This document shows, in pieces, positions 9,253-19,770 of a stretch of 64,000 bases of DNA (position 1 is its first letter; each line of letters opens with the position of its first letter). The stretch is from Fragilariopsis cylindrus CCMP1102 (lineage: Eukaryota > Bacillariophyta > Bacillariophyceae > Bacillariales > Bacillariaceae), in the NCBI GenBank assembly GCA_900095095.1, contig FMBT01000356.1, positions 231,908-295,907 on the forward strand, given 5' to 3'. The translations under genes and the position numbers were made by a program. Under the pieces are notes generated by a model that was not told where the DNA came from, did not search any database, and saw nothing but the letters and a program-made list of their open reading frames with translations.

Positions 9253-11771
9253 TCCTTGCGCCGATCGCCAAGGGCACGGGTGATCCCGTATATGGTAACG
9301 TCATGTAGCCGCGGCATACCATGTTGTTCGATCCTATTGTTCAAAGAATGGTCATCCATACATGTTTCAATATCGTAGATAGAGTTGATGTTGGAATTGA
9401 TCAATTTTTGTACGACCTTGTTTATCCATCGATTTGGTTTATGTCTGCCTTGGGTGACAGCCACAGTGTATACGACGTGATGAAGGGCCCGGACTCCAGC
9501 TGGTTCGATCAAGTCTAAATTGCGTTCTTTGACAAATTTGTCTTCGTCGTCCCAAAAGGTCATTCTGAAATCAGGTCCGATTTCGAGAATCATTTGGCGA
9601 TATCGTAATCCATTGAACTTCTTGTGTGCCAAACTGATCATTATTTCTTCTCTAATAATGGTTACCGTGCTGGTGTTGATACCCTTGAAACTACAGTCAT
9701 TGAATCTGATCTTCAGTTGTTTCATGTTGTTAATATCGTTGTCCATGGTGATATACTCGTCCAATAATTGAGGAATATCTAATATTCCGGCCATTTTAAA
9801 CTTGTATCGTAATGCATCAGCATAGTCGAGAATCGACTCCGGGACGCCCATAATATATGGGCCATAGTTATGACAGGTGAGGTCAGGCGACTCGGGATCG
9901 TATCGGAAAACCGTTACCTTGCTGGACTTCTTATGCATCACCCTGTGTGCAGTATGATATAGCATCATTTCGAACTCCTCAGCTAACTCACATGGATACA
10001 TTTCGGATTCGCCAAAACCTTCCATAACGTAACCGAGATCACCGTTAGTACCAATGTTTTCGATTAGTAAATCCAAACTGTCAGCGATCTTGTTAGCCCC
10101 CAATATGAATTCGGGGACTTCCACACCTGGGACGGTATTACGATCGGTATCAAGGTAAGCAACGTGCGCTAGGCATACGTGCTGTTCGGATATATCGTCG
10201 TCGACTTCTTCCTCATCATCGGGAGAGTCGCTTATGACAAGGTGAGCAGCCGCAATGGCATTTGGCTCATCTTGTTCAAAAGCATCCTCAACGTCCTGTT
10301 GGTTGTCAATACGATTGATAAAACCATCTTCAATGTCTTGGAGATCGTTGTCGTATTCGGCGACCGCATTAGCTAGAATAGTTGCCTGAAAGTCATCGCT
10401 GGCTTTCTTGGCTTCTGTATCGGCTGCAGGAGGAGGTGGATCGGATGGTACATCTTCTTCCTTGATATTGGCTAGGACATCGGCTTCATCGGCTGAGTCC
10501 ATCGACTTTGACGATAGAACGGATTTATCATCCGCATCATCGTCGTCGGTACAATATTGATAATCGGCACCGTGTGCTGCGACCACAGCATCAGTTTCAT
10601 TGTTATCGTTGTTGTTATTGTTATTATTATTATTATTACTCCTGTTTAAGGAGTCAAGGAGAGTTATTACCTTAGTTTCCGTATTGGGGTATACATCGTC
10701 GTCTCTGGTACCGAGAAGATACTGCTCCTTAATACAGTCACGAGCTCGGGTATTGTTCGATCCTTTTAGTATTAGCATTGCCACAATTAAATCGCGTGCT
10801 TCTGCATCGTACTTAATCTTGTCAACATTGTCCACGAGTAATAAATTATACGCGGTGATATTGGTTGAGTACCGATCTAATATATCGATGAGGAAGTTTT
10901 CACCGAATGCGGACCGTCCGCACTGTTGAATAACCGAGGTGTACATGACATTGACTTGAGCAGCGAACTCGGTAGTGGTAGTCCCAGCACTTTGTGAAAT
11001 TGACACACATCTTTCGATAATACCAATATTTTCGTACGGGACATAAACTTTCCTGCCAGCTTTGTTGTGCGTACAGATCATTTCCACTAATTGCAATAAC
11101 GCAATTAAATCATTGCCACTTTCGATGGGCAGCCATCTGACCGTGTCTTGTCGGCATGTAGCCAATACTTTGTCATCTAATTGACCCATGGTTGTTTCGA
11201 ATAATCCCTTGGAGAATTCTTCGTATTTGTTCCATGCGGTGATATCGCTTGCAATATTCTTACCCCAGATGAGGATCAGTTGTTCCTTCAACATCGGGTC
11301 GGTGACGGTGTATGTTATTACACCACCAGGAGCCGTAGTCATGGTTGAGTATAGTGACGGTTCCGGTGCGGCAGTTAGGAAGTCTGTCTGCTGCAATGTG
11401 GTGTTGGTGCTGATGCTGCTTGACAACTTGTAGTAACCTTTACTACTGCTGTGCAATTTGATCTGCCTCTTGAGGATACGACATTGGTCTGCCATATTTC
11501 CACCTGGAGTGATGACATGACCGTGCATAAGATGAGCTGCATCGGTAATACGACCCTTGAATTTATTACGGGGTTGGTTTCCACTGACGTTCTTCTTCTG
11601 CTTGTCTCTTGCCTTCTTCCTATCGCGAGCTGCTTTCTTCTTCTCCGCCTTACTGGCTCCGTTACCTCCACCGTTGTTGTTGCCGGTAGTGTTCGACGAC
11701 TGGGACGGTGGGGCGCGTCCAGTACCCGTGGCACTTGAACTCGCTGGTCTTTGTTCTTGTTGTTCTGTCAT
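9186..11771 (-). CDS. Gag-like protein of element B
   Basis: An 861-residue protein, about twice the length of the A-type Gag. It begins with a Ser/Asn/Gly-rich tract and a strongly basic run (KKKAARDRKKARDKQKK) near residue 50. A presumed particle-forming helical region (about 75-390) follows, then an Asn homopolymer near 385-400, a long acidic linker (400-560) and a second folded region to the C terminus (FRKGRR). I see no CCHC knuckle, so nucleic-acid binding may rest on the basic runs. The gene overlaps pol by 67 bases (9186-9252), with pol in the -1 frame. Its first 225 codons recur at 16090-16773. The assignment as Gag is by position and by its link to Pol, not by a recognised motif. 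Confidence 0.75.
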   Translation of the reverse strand: MTEQQEQRPASSSATGTGRAPPSQSSNTTGNNNGGGNGASKAEKKKAARDRKKARDKQKKNVSGNQPRNKFKGRITDAAHLMHGHVITPGGNMADQCRILKRQIKLHSSSKGYYKLSSSISTNTTLQQTDFLTAAPEPSLYSTMTTAPGGVITYTVTDPMLKEQLILIWGKNIASDITAWNKYEEFSKGLFETTMGQLDDKVLATCRQDTVRWLPIESGNDLIALLQLVEMICTHNKAGRKVYVPYENIGIIERCVSISQSAGTTTTEFAAQVNVMYTSVIQQCGRSAFGENFLIDILDRYSTNITAYNLLLVDNVDKIKYDAEARDLIVAMLILKGSNNTRARDCIKEQYLLGTRDDDVYPNTETKVITLLDSLNRSNNNNNNNNNNDNNETDAVVAAHGADYQYCTDDDDADDKSVLSSKSMDSADEADVLANIKEEDVPSDPPPPAADTEAKKASDDFQATILANAVAEYDNDLQDIEDGFINRIDNQQDVEDAFEQDEPNAIAAAHLVISDSPDDEEEVDDDISEQHVCLAHVAYLDTDRNTVPGVEVPEFILGANKIADSLDLLIENIGTNGDLGYVMEGFGESEMYPCELAEEFEMMLYHTAHRVMHKKSSKVTVFRYDPESPDLTCHNYGPYIMGVPESILDYADALRYKFKMAGILDIPQLLDEYITMDNDINNMKQLKIRFNDCSFKGINTSTVTIIREEIMISLAHKKFNGLRYRQMILEIGPDFRMTFWDDEDKFVKERNLDLIEPAGVRALHHVVYTVAVTQGRHKPNRWINKVVQKLINSNINSIYDIETCMDDHSLNNRIEQHGMPRLHDVTIYGITRALGDRRKEWRKAAHSLRTVVPPDFRKGRR

Positions 11772-12624
11772 AATTACGGTGGATAGCGATCTAAGCTCTG
11801 ATTATTATTAAACGATTGTGGTCTTGTCTAATGTAATGAATTGATATATTGGATATCAGTTAATATATATTAGGCAAACGACGGTTCGTTGTTAAAACCA
11901 ATGTATCTACGATCTGGTGATCTAAAGGATCTTCAATCTTCGATAGAGGTGCTTTGGATGACGGCGTATCTTTAGTTGTTATGGTTGGTATCGATTAGAT
12001 TTGATATTCAATATTAATCGGTTCGATGCCCTGTACTTATTTATAAATGTTGAATTACGATATCGCACTCGTGCTTATCTTGAGTCACTACTTGCTTTGC
12101 TACGATATTATAAAGTCCTGAAGAATGGTCTGTTAATTGATTGATTATATATTTTGTATTGATTTGCTTTTACTCTTTGAAACTAGGTTTATAAATAAGT
12201 ATAAGCTCATCGTACACATTGAAGTAGATGTTGCTTTACAATTACCAATTCAGCAATTCAAATATCACTAACAACTTACTAGTTGTTGTTCCTTTTTATT
12301 GCGACGTCGACTTATTGCAGCTGCATTTCTCGTATTGCTAAAATAACGACATTTCTACTTATAACGGTATTATCCGTTTTCCAACGGTATTATACGACTC
12401 AATCGATTAAGAATGACCCATTCGATTAGATCCTGGAAACCCAATATAGATTGATTTCCAACATTGTCCACAACATCACCAATTCAAAATACTGTACTGC
12501 AAACACTATTACTGCTACTACTACTACTAACAGTAAAATGATAGAATACATTTAACAAGTAACTAAGAAAAGATTATACAGCACCATTCACAACCATAGA
12601 TAGAAATCAAATTATTAATATTAT
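11772..12624 (-). repeat. Leader/LTR region of element B and possible flank
   Basis: 853 AT-rich bases upstream of B gag with no coding potential. They should contain the 5' LTR (promoter) and leader, but where element ends and host begins cannot be told because the other LTR is absent. The whole stretch recurs at 16774-17626, and the last bases AATATTAT are where A2 is inserted. The Pol III B-box-like string GGTTCGATGCC at 12020 has no tRNA cloverleaf around it. Confidence 0.5.
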
Positions 12625-12879
12625 TGTTGAAATCTTAACACGCACGCCGGACAGACCACAAATACCGTTACTATTATCGCGCACCGATTCAAACAGTCAA
12701 ACAAGCCAGTCAAACACCAAATCCAATTCAAACGACAAATGCCTATCACCACTAACACAAGCAACACAGCGTCTCAAGGACAGCCTAACAGCCTAAGATA
12801 GAACCCATAAATCGTTTAGAACAACCTTAATAACTCAACTAATCTCTTATCTAAACTAGAATCTCAACAGTTCTAAACA
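12625..12879 (+). repeat. Inferred 5' LTR of element A2
   Basis: Starts TGTTGAAATC as in A1 and is inferred to end TTCTAAACA before ATATTGTCGCAGG. It is about 40 bp shorter than the A1 version because it lacks two tandem duplications seen there. There is no 3' LTR to compare. Confidence 0.5.
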
Positions 12880-12932
12880 ATATTGTCGCAGGACACGAAA
12901 CTAGACCTACGAAACAGTCAAAGGCATTCACC

Positions 12933-14231
12933 ATGACGAAAGTTGAAATTGAATATGACTACTCAGGCATCGATCGAGTAGCTGGAATACCAACAACGGG
13001 ACAGTTAATTACATTCCAAAAACAGATGGCAAAAGTACAAACTAGTTACAAATGCAACATCACAGAAGCAAGAGATCATGGATGGTCATGGATAATGTGC
13101 ACTCAAGCACAATGGATACTAAAGAAAGGAATCACAGCACAAGTACCAGTGCCAGTCAACCCAGGTCCATACATCGGCGATACCAACATACTCAATGCAG
13201 CGCACAAGCAAGCCCTCAAACTCTATGAAGAATATGAGGAACACAAGCGCAACACCAACAAAGCAATCCAAGCATGCTTCGATGAAGATTTATTTATTGA
13301 ATTAGAAACGGATGGATTATTACTGGGAGTATCACCACATGAAGTATATCAACACATGTGGACGAATTTCATCCTACAGGTAGACAAGGATCGGGAAATC
13401 CTACATGCAAGAGAACTACTCAAAGCCGATTACGATCCAGATAGAATAGTCCAACACTATTACAAGGCAATCAATGAAGCAAGAGAACTACTAACTGGTC
13501 TCCGCGAAACTGTAACAGACGCGGAGGTAATGCGAAATGCGTATGCAACCTTTGAAAAGAACATTGACTTGAAGGATGCATGTAGGGAATGGAACCGCGG
13601 AACATTCACAACATGGGAAGACATGAGGAAGCACTTCAGCAAAGAAATCCAGATGAACAAAACAGACCCAGCCATCATGAAGAGAACGGAACTAGCAAAT
13701 GCAGTCCTAGCACAAAACAGAGAAGATGAAAACGCCCAAAGACAAGCATCAGAAGTACTGGTACTGCAAACACAGAAGATTCAGGAACTAGAGGCAAGGA
13801 TTGAACAACAGCAACTCGCAAACAGCGCAACCAACCAGGTCCCCGGACGGATCCCAGCTTCAATCAGCACAGGCAGCAGCAATGGCAGCGCCGGTGGTAG
13901 TAGTGCAACAAGTACTGTTACCAAAGAAGAAATGATGCAGATGTTTGCACAATTCACTCAAAACAACAACCAAAGTGAAGGCAATGCAGGTACAGCAAAG
14001 AAGAAAAAGAACAAGTTTGGAACAGAGTACATCCGGAATGATCTAGGAAATGGTGAACGATCAAAACGCAGATACCCAGACTCAACTAACTACTGCCCAT
14101 CGTGTGGGTATGATATCAAACCAACACACACCCCAGGTACTTGCACCAACCGAAAGGCCTGCCACAATGAAGCAGCAACACTCGCTAACAAGATGGGAGG
14201 TGTCACTACCAACTGCCACTTTGTCACTTGA
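12933..14231 (+). CDS. Gag of copia element A2
   Basis: A 432-residue Gag aligned end to end with A1 Gag: same start, same Gln-rich segment, same C-terminal C-x2-C-x7-H-x4-C knuckle. Differences are mostly silent third-position changes plus a few conservative replacements and one-codon length changes in the Gln/Asn tracts. The frame is fully open and ends in TGA, followed in frame by Pol. The intact Gag contrasts with the broken integrase that follows. Confidence 0.92.
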   Translation: MTKVEIEYDYSGIDRVAGIPTTGQLITFQKQMAKVQTSYKCNITEARDHGWSWIMCTQAQWILKKGITAQVPVPVNPGPYIGDTNILNAAHKQALKLYEEYEEHKRNTNKAIQACFDEDLFIELETDGLLLGVSPHEVYQHMWTNFILQVDKDREILHARELLKADYDPDRIVQHYYKAINEARELLTGLRETVTDAEVMRNAYATFEKNIDLKDACREWNRGTFTTWEDMRKHFSKEIQMNKTDPAIMKRTELANAVLAQNREDENAQRQASEVLVLQTQKIQELEARIEQQQLANSATNQVPGRIPASISTGSSNGSAGGSSATSTVTKEEMMQMFAQFTQNNNQSEGNAGTAKKKKNKFGTEYIRNDLGNGERSKRRYPDSTNYCPSCGYDIKPTHTPGTCTNRKACHNEAATLANKMGGVTTNCHFVT

Positions 14232-16089
14232 CGAGGTGGGGAGGTGAATAGTAAGATAAGTCAAAATAATAAAATAAATAATACTGATTTAAATCATTAC
14301 ACATCATCTTCGCGTATCAACAAGCATATATCATATGCAGCAGCAGTAACTAATAATACTGATAGCACAACGCGTTTGTCAACCCTCACGAACAAATTCA
14401 AAGCACTACTAATTGACCAACCTGCACCACAAGGGCATCCGGATTCAGCAGCAACTAGCATGTTTCTAGCGAACAAACACAAGCATCTAGGAAAACCACT
14501 ACAGCACGAAGAAATCAACGTAGGAGTAGCCAACACGAATACAATGAATTCCGTAACAACCAGACAGCTACAACTAGCAGCAGAACTGCCAATGGAAGCA
14601 CAGAAAGCACATGGATTCAAAGAAATGGAACGATCACTAATATCAGTACCAGTACTATGTGATGCCGACTGCACAGTAGTCTTCAAAAAGAAAAATGTAC
14701 AGGTAATCAAAGAAAACAAAATAATAATTGAAGGACCAAGAGATGCTGAAACAAACTTATGGTTGATGCCATTAGAGAGCAATACCACCAACACGGTAAA
14801 GCCAATCAAACGACCATTTGTGATCCAACTAAAGCACACAGCCAACAGTGCCTACCAACAAAAATCAGCATCACATCTACAAGCCTGGCACCATGCAACC
14901 CTCGGTGCACCAGTAGTAACAACGCTAATCAAAGCAATTGATAAAAATTGGTTAACATCATTCCCAGGATTAACATCACATGGCATCAGAAAACACCTAC
15001 CAAAATCAATCCAAACAACAATGGGCCATCTACACAAAGTAAGAAAGAACCTACAACCAACAGACAAAGTAACAACAGCAGAAATAATGGAAGATGAAGA
15101 AGATGATCCAGACTACCTACCACCACGAGTAATCAAGAACCGAGAACACATTGTGCAGATAACAGCAATAAACTTTGCAGATTTGAAAGGAATGACATCA
15201 AGTGACCAAACAGGCGCATTTCCACACACTCATCACGAGGAAACAGATACGTCATGCTAATGGAAGACAGTGATGCAGGACCAATACTTGCAGTGGCAAT
15301 CAAATCGCGAGAAAAAGACCACCTATTAGCAGGTTCATTGAAATGCATGATACACTGAAGAAAGCAGGAATCAACCCAGTACTGCATCGTATAGACAACG
15401 AATTTTCGAAGGAACTCATTGAAGAGATAGAATCAGAGGATTGAAATACCAAATAGCACCAAGAGGCAACCATCGAACCATACCAGCAGAAAGGGCAATA
15501 CAGACAGTCAAAAACCATTTTGTATCAACACTTATGGGATGCGACCCATCATTTCCAAAAGCCAATGGGACGGATACTACAAGTAGCAGTATTAACACTG
15601 AACATGTTACGACCATCGGAATCAACCCAGCCAAGTCAGCCTACAATGAATTATGGGGTAACTTTGACTTCAACAAAACTCCATTAGCACCTCCTGGATG
15701 CCTCATTGTAGCACATGAGAGACCACAGGATAGAAAAACATGGGCGGATCATGGAGTAAAAGGTTACTTTATTGGACCAGCCAAACATCATTATCGTAAT
15801 TATAGAGTATACATCCCGACAACAAGAGGAGAAAGAACAACGGATACAATTGAATTCTTCCCAGAACACGTACAAATGCCAAAGACATCATCAGAGGATA
15901 GACTAGCAAGTGCAACAGAAGATTTAATAGCAATACTACAGAAACCACATCCACCTACACCATTTTTGGACCAAGGAACCAAAACCAACGATGCCATTGA
16001 CAAGCTACGCGAAATATTCACTCCACGACAACAGGATAGTGAAGCTACAAGGGTGCCGGCATGGGCAGCTACAAGGGTGGTGGGTGATT
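14232..16089 (+). pseudogene. Broken 5' part of pol of element A2 (protease and integrase)
   Basis: It follows the gag TGA in the same frame. The first about 330 codons match A1 Pol without a break, including the protease-like DSAATSMFL and the GAFPH integrase start. Then six single-base deletions relative to A1 occur, near 15230, 15332, 15435, 15560, 15575 and 15620. The net shift returns to frame, and the tail through ITQLNHC is partly read from the adjoining B copy. The sequence ends just past the repeated AGCTACAAGGGTG strings that separate integrase from RT. Either this is a decayed copy or the local consensus is poor (see findings). Confidence 0.85.
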
Positions 16090-16773
16090 TAATTGCAATA
16101 ACGCAATTAAATCATTGCCACTTTCGATGGGCAGCCATCTGACCGTGTCTTGTCGGCATGTAGCCAATACTTTGTCATCTAATTGACCCATGGTTGTTTC
16201 GAATAATCCCTTGGAGAATTCTTCGTATTTGTTCCATGCGGTGATATCGCTTGCAATATTCTTACCCCAGATGAGGATCAGTTGTTCCTTCAACATCGGG
16301 TCGGTGACGGTGTATGTTATTACACCACCAGGAGCCGTAGTCATGGTTGAGTATAGTGACGGTTCCGGTGCGGCAGTTAGGAAGTCTGTCTGCTGCAATG
16401 TGGTGTTGGTGCTGATGCTGCTTGACAACTTGTAGTAACCTTTACTACTGCTGTGCAATTTGATCTGCCTCTTGAGGATACGACATTGGTCTGCCATATT
16501 TCCACCTGGAGTGATGACATGACCGTGCATAAGATGAGCTGCATCGGTAATACGACCCTTGAATTTATTACGGGGTTGGTTTCCACTGACGTTCTTCTTC
16601 TGCTTGTCTCTTGCCTTCTTCCTATCGCGAGCTGCTTTCTTCTTCTCCGCCTTACTGGCTCCGTTACCTCCACCGTTGTTGTTGCCGGTAGTGTTCGACG
16701 ACTGGGACGGTGGGGCGCGTCCAGTACCCGTGGCACTTGAACTCGCTGGTCTTTGTTCTTGTTGTTCTGTCAT
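16090..16773 (-). pseudogene. Truncated duplicate of element B gag (first ~225 codons)
   Basis: The ATG at 16773 and the following codons equal those of B gag at 11771. The frame is cut where the copied segment ends at 16090, and the last few codons (NHPPPL) come from A2. It keeps the Ser/Asn/Gly start and the basic run but none of the rest. It cannot give a full Gag. Confidence 0.85.
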
Positions 16774-17626
16774 AATTACGGTGGATAGCGATCTAAGCTC
16801 TGATTATTATTAAACGATTGTGGTCTTGTCTAATGTAATGAATTGATATATTGGATATCAGTTAATATATATTAGGCAAACGACGGTTCGTTGTTAAAAC
16901 CAATGTATCTACGATCTGGTGATCTAAAGGATCTTCAATCTTCGATAGAGGTGCTTTGGATGACGGCGTATCTTTAGTTGTTATGGTTGGTATCGATTAG
17001 ATTTGATATTCAATATTAATCGGTTCGATGCCCTGTACTTATTTATAAATGTTGAATTACGATATCGCACTCGTGCTTATCTTGAGTCACTACTTGCTTT
17101 GCTACGATATTATAAAGTCCTGAAGAATGGTCTGTTAATTGATTGATTATATATTTTGTATTGATTTGCTTTTACTCTTTGAAACTAGGTTTATAAATAA
17201 GTATAAGCTCATCGTACACATTGAAGTAGATGTTGCTTTACAATTACCAATTCAGCAATTCAAATATCACTAACAACTTACTAGTTGTTGTTCCTTTTTA
17301 TTGCGACGTCGACTTATTGCAGCTGCATTTCTCGTATTGCTAAAATAACGACATTTCTACTTATAACGGTATTATCCGTTTTCCAACGGTATTATACGAC
17401 TCAATCGATTAAGAATGACCCATTCGATTAGATCCTGGAAACCCAATATAGATTGATTTCCAACATTGTCCACAACATCACCAATTCAAAATACTGTACT
17501 GCAAACACTATTACTGCTACTACTACTACTAACAGTAAAATGATAGAATACATTTAACAAGTAACTAAGAAAAGATTATACAGCACCATTCACAACCATA
17601 GATAGAAATCAAATTATTAATATTAT
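16090..17626 (-). repeat. 1537-bp direct copy of element B 11088-12624
   Basis: Every position matches the left copy at a constant offset of 5002 as far as I read. The match starts at TAATTGCAATAACG (11088/16090) and ends at AATATTAT (12624/17626). The left copy is followed by A2 and the right copy by unique sequence AAATATACAAG. The segment is not an LTR: it begins in the middle of B gag. Confidence 0.93.
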
Positions 17627-19652
17627 AAATATACAAGCATACAGAGACACCATTTACATCCAAAGAATGTAATAACAGATCAGATGAAAAAGTTTATGAT
17701 GGAATGACATTATCACAAACCAAAGCATTGTCAATCCCAGAAAATTCCTTGGTATGATAATGGATAGGTCCATCTTTACATAAGGCAGCAGCAACAATTC
17801 CATCACAAGAAGGGATTGTTCTTGATGCAAATCTATCTTGCTGATGTTTATTTCCCCAATGGAATTGATGATCAATATTGTCCTTGTGGATCCCCCGCTT
17901 CTTCGCTTGATCAGTAGAAAATTCAGTAGGTGTTGGTTCTGCTGCCAATTCATCTAGAAGTAAATTTGTGGACTAACTTATAGATTTTTCCTGGCATCAA
18001 CTCACTGTATCAGTCAAAATCATGTCATCTCTCCTAACCAATATCCTCAGTTGAAGTTGGCCTCTTTACTGTGTCCATTTTCCTGAAATTGAGAGGCTTA
18101 TGACATTGACTTTTAGTACATGTCTTCTGTTTTATTTCTTAAGCTGTTATGAGAAGATTATCTTACTTGAGGTTTCAACCACAATTGATTTTCTGAACTA
18201 AGTTGTGGCCATTGAAGCAATAACAAATATTGCACTTAGGTGAAGATGGTTTCCTTGAATTAGTACCATCTGAAGGGGTTCAATGATGATGTCAATACAG
18301 ATATGATTGATTGATCATCAAGTGTGCTGTGTTCTCTAGCAAAATTGAATGTAAGATCTTCAATTTCATTTCATTCAGGTTGTTTGCTTGAAACACCAAT
18401 AGATATTGCAATATTAGAAGGCAATTCTTTGCTAAAGGAAGTATTGAGACATTCTTTTACACACATAAATGTAGATTCAAGTATACCTAGTATATCTTTA
18501 TGGGGATATCTGTGATTGTTGTGGTACCTATATATGCATAACATGCATCAGTGTGCAGTGTGTCAACTAGCACTTCTCTAACTTGAGATCTCAGACTGTA
18601 TTTTTTGATTATGGGCGTCAATATAATTGCTCTTGATAAAATACTTGAAAATGTTTCTAACACAAGTTGAAAATGTTTCTAACACAAGTGTCATATTCTG
18701 ATTTTTCCATCTTGCCTTATATGGTTCCCCCCTTCTTCTGCATGACCAGCACTCTTTGTCAAAACAAAGAACATAAATTTCTTCCTGTCTCCTCTTTGGT
18801 GCATGTTTCCAAAAACAAGATATGAACCAGCAGGATAGTATTTCATTTTCATCTCTAGGAATGCTTTGGATAACCATAAGAATTAGTTTTCAAGACTCCA
18901 ATATAATGATGACCTCTCAATTCATTTCTAGAGCAGTTTCCATAGAAGAAAACCACAAATTACCTAAAATAGTTCAGTTGGTGGTGGTACAGATTTATTC
19001 CCATCGCAATCTTAATAATGGACCGTGTTGTTCCTTCAGCTATTAAACAGATGCATCAATTGCCTTTTGTTTGATGCATACTTGGCAGATATCATTGCTT
19101 CCTCTCCCTTCTAAAGTTCAGTGTGAATCATCATATTAGTGGATCAGCTGTAAACTGAAATTCAGATCTTCAGGCAGTTGAGGTTTTCTTTTAACATGTG
19201 ACAAGTGAGGAAGGTTCCCAGTTCTTAAAGTTTGTATTTCATATATGCACTCATAAGTTCACCAAATGGCTCATAGAATGAAGACCAAACTGTGCTCTTC
19301 TATTGTATTTAAACTCATTGAACAGTTGGCAAGTGTTTCGATTTTGAAATAGTTCAAATCATGGCAATTAGCAGGTGCCTATCAGGTGGTTTGTTGTTGA
19401 CACTATGCAATCACAGTTTATTTAGAAACATATGCCTAAGATGAAAAAAAATCAACCGCCATTACAACTCAATAATTACAATACCATTGGATTCAATTAG
19501 AAGTAATTGATCCAGTAGCATAATAGGTATTTGTCTAAGGAAGAAAGTCATTGACTGGCAAGATCATTGAATTCAATGATCATAGCACAAGGTCATTAGC
19601 CGATAAAAATAAAAGATCCAGTATAAAAAATAAATATAAAAAAGACAAAAAT
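17627..19652. other. Gene-poor region with possible decayed coding scraps
   Basis: About 2 kb with no convincing gene. On the minus strand 17948-17694 encodes an 84-residue open stretch of natural-looking composition (contains HQFHWGNKHQQDRFAS) that continues upstream in frame for about ten codons. On the minus strand 18877-18578 there is another Trp/Cys-containing stretch. Neither is recognised. Both may be relics of an older transposon. A 22-bp unit (TTGAAAATGTTTCTAACACA plus AG) is duplicated in tandem at 18645-18688. Confidence 0.4.
19635..19652 (-). terminator. Pol III terminator of the 5S gene
   Basis: Directly after the 3' end, the minus strand reads ATTTTTGTCTTTTTTAT, i.e. T5 and T6 runs, as expected for RNA polymerase III termination. 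Confidence 0.75.
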
Positions 19653-19770
19653 GAGAACAACACCTGGGATTCCAACGTGGTCCCCCACCGTAGTACTAAC
19701 CAGGCCCGAACATGCTTAACTTCGCTGAGCAGACGGGAAGCGGTGCTGTCATGTTGGTATGGTCGTTCTC
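19653..19770 (-). rRNA. 5S ribosomal RNA gene
   Basis: The minus strand reads GAGAACGACCATACCA at the 5' end, then the conserved AAGTTAAGCATGTTCGGGC block (box A, intermediate element and start of box C of the internal Pol III promoter). It continues with TAGTACTACGGTGGGGGACC and ends CCCAGGTGTTGTTCTC. Ends GAGAACGAC and GTTGTTCTC pair as helix I, giving 118 nt, the normal length. It is a solitary copy, not part of an array or rDNA repeat in this window. A short T-run terminator follows. Confidence 0.93.

Larger units (their letters stand above)
5468..12624 (-). mobile_element. Divergent Ty1/copia element B, interrupted by A1
   Basis: Minus-strand order is leader (12624-11772), Gag (861 codons), then an overlapping Pol that stops at the A1 insertion after its RT domain. 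RNase H and the 3' LTR must lie beyond A1, outside the window. RT motifs (CDIPGAFLQAD, FHVDDLKISHK) mark a copia lineage different from A. No LTR boundary could be set: only one end is present and no clear TG...CA pair stands out. A GCTCTGAT stretch at 11792-11799 faintly recalls an initiator-tRNA primer site on the minus strand, but it is too short to claim. Copy A2 abuts the right end at 12624/12625. Confidence 0.85.
12625..16089 (+). mobile_element. CoDi-type copia element A2, 3'-truncated and frameshifted
   Basis: Same family as A1: the same TGTTGAAATC start, a similar leader, Gag and the first part of Pol. Homology to A1 stops at 16088 (GGGTGAT) in the linker between integrase and RT. 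One extra base follows, and then B sequence (copy of 11088 onward) begins. RT, RNase H and the 3' LTR are absent. The 5 bases before the element are ATTAT (12620-12624), and the B copy on the right also ends in ATTAT at 17626 before unique DNA. That fits insertion at this point in an otherwise empty site. Confidence 0.88.

Noticed and set aside
9160-9300. A canonical -1 slippery heptamer in the B gag/pol overlap
   Set aside because: I read the overlap codon by codon and found no X-XXY-YYZ string in the gag frame.
12020-12030. GGTTCGATGCC, a Pol III B-box-like string (also at 17022)
   Set aside because: No A box at the right distance and no cloverleaf can be folded, so not a tRNA gene.
11088-17626. 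The 1537-bp repeats as long terminal repeats of one large element around A2
   Set aside because: They start inside the gag coding sequence of another element in opposite orientation, while A2 has its own TG-starting leader.
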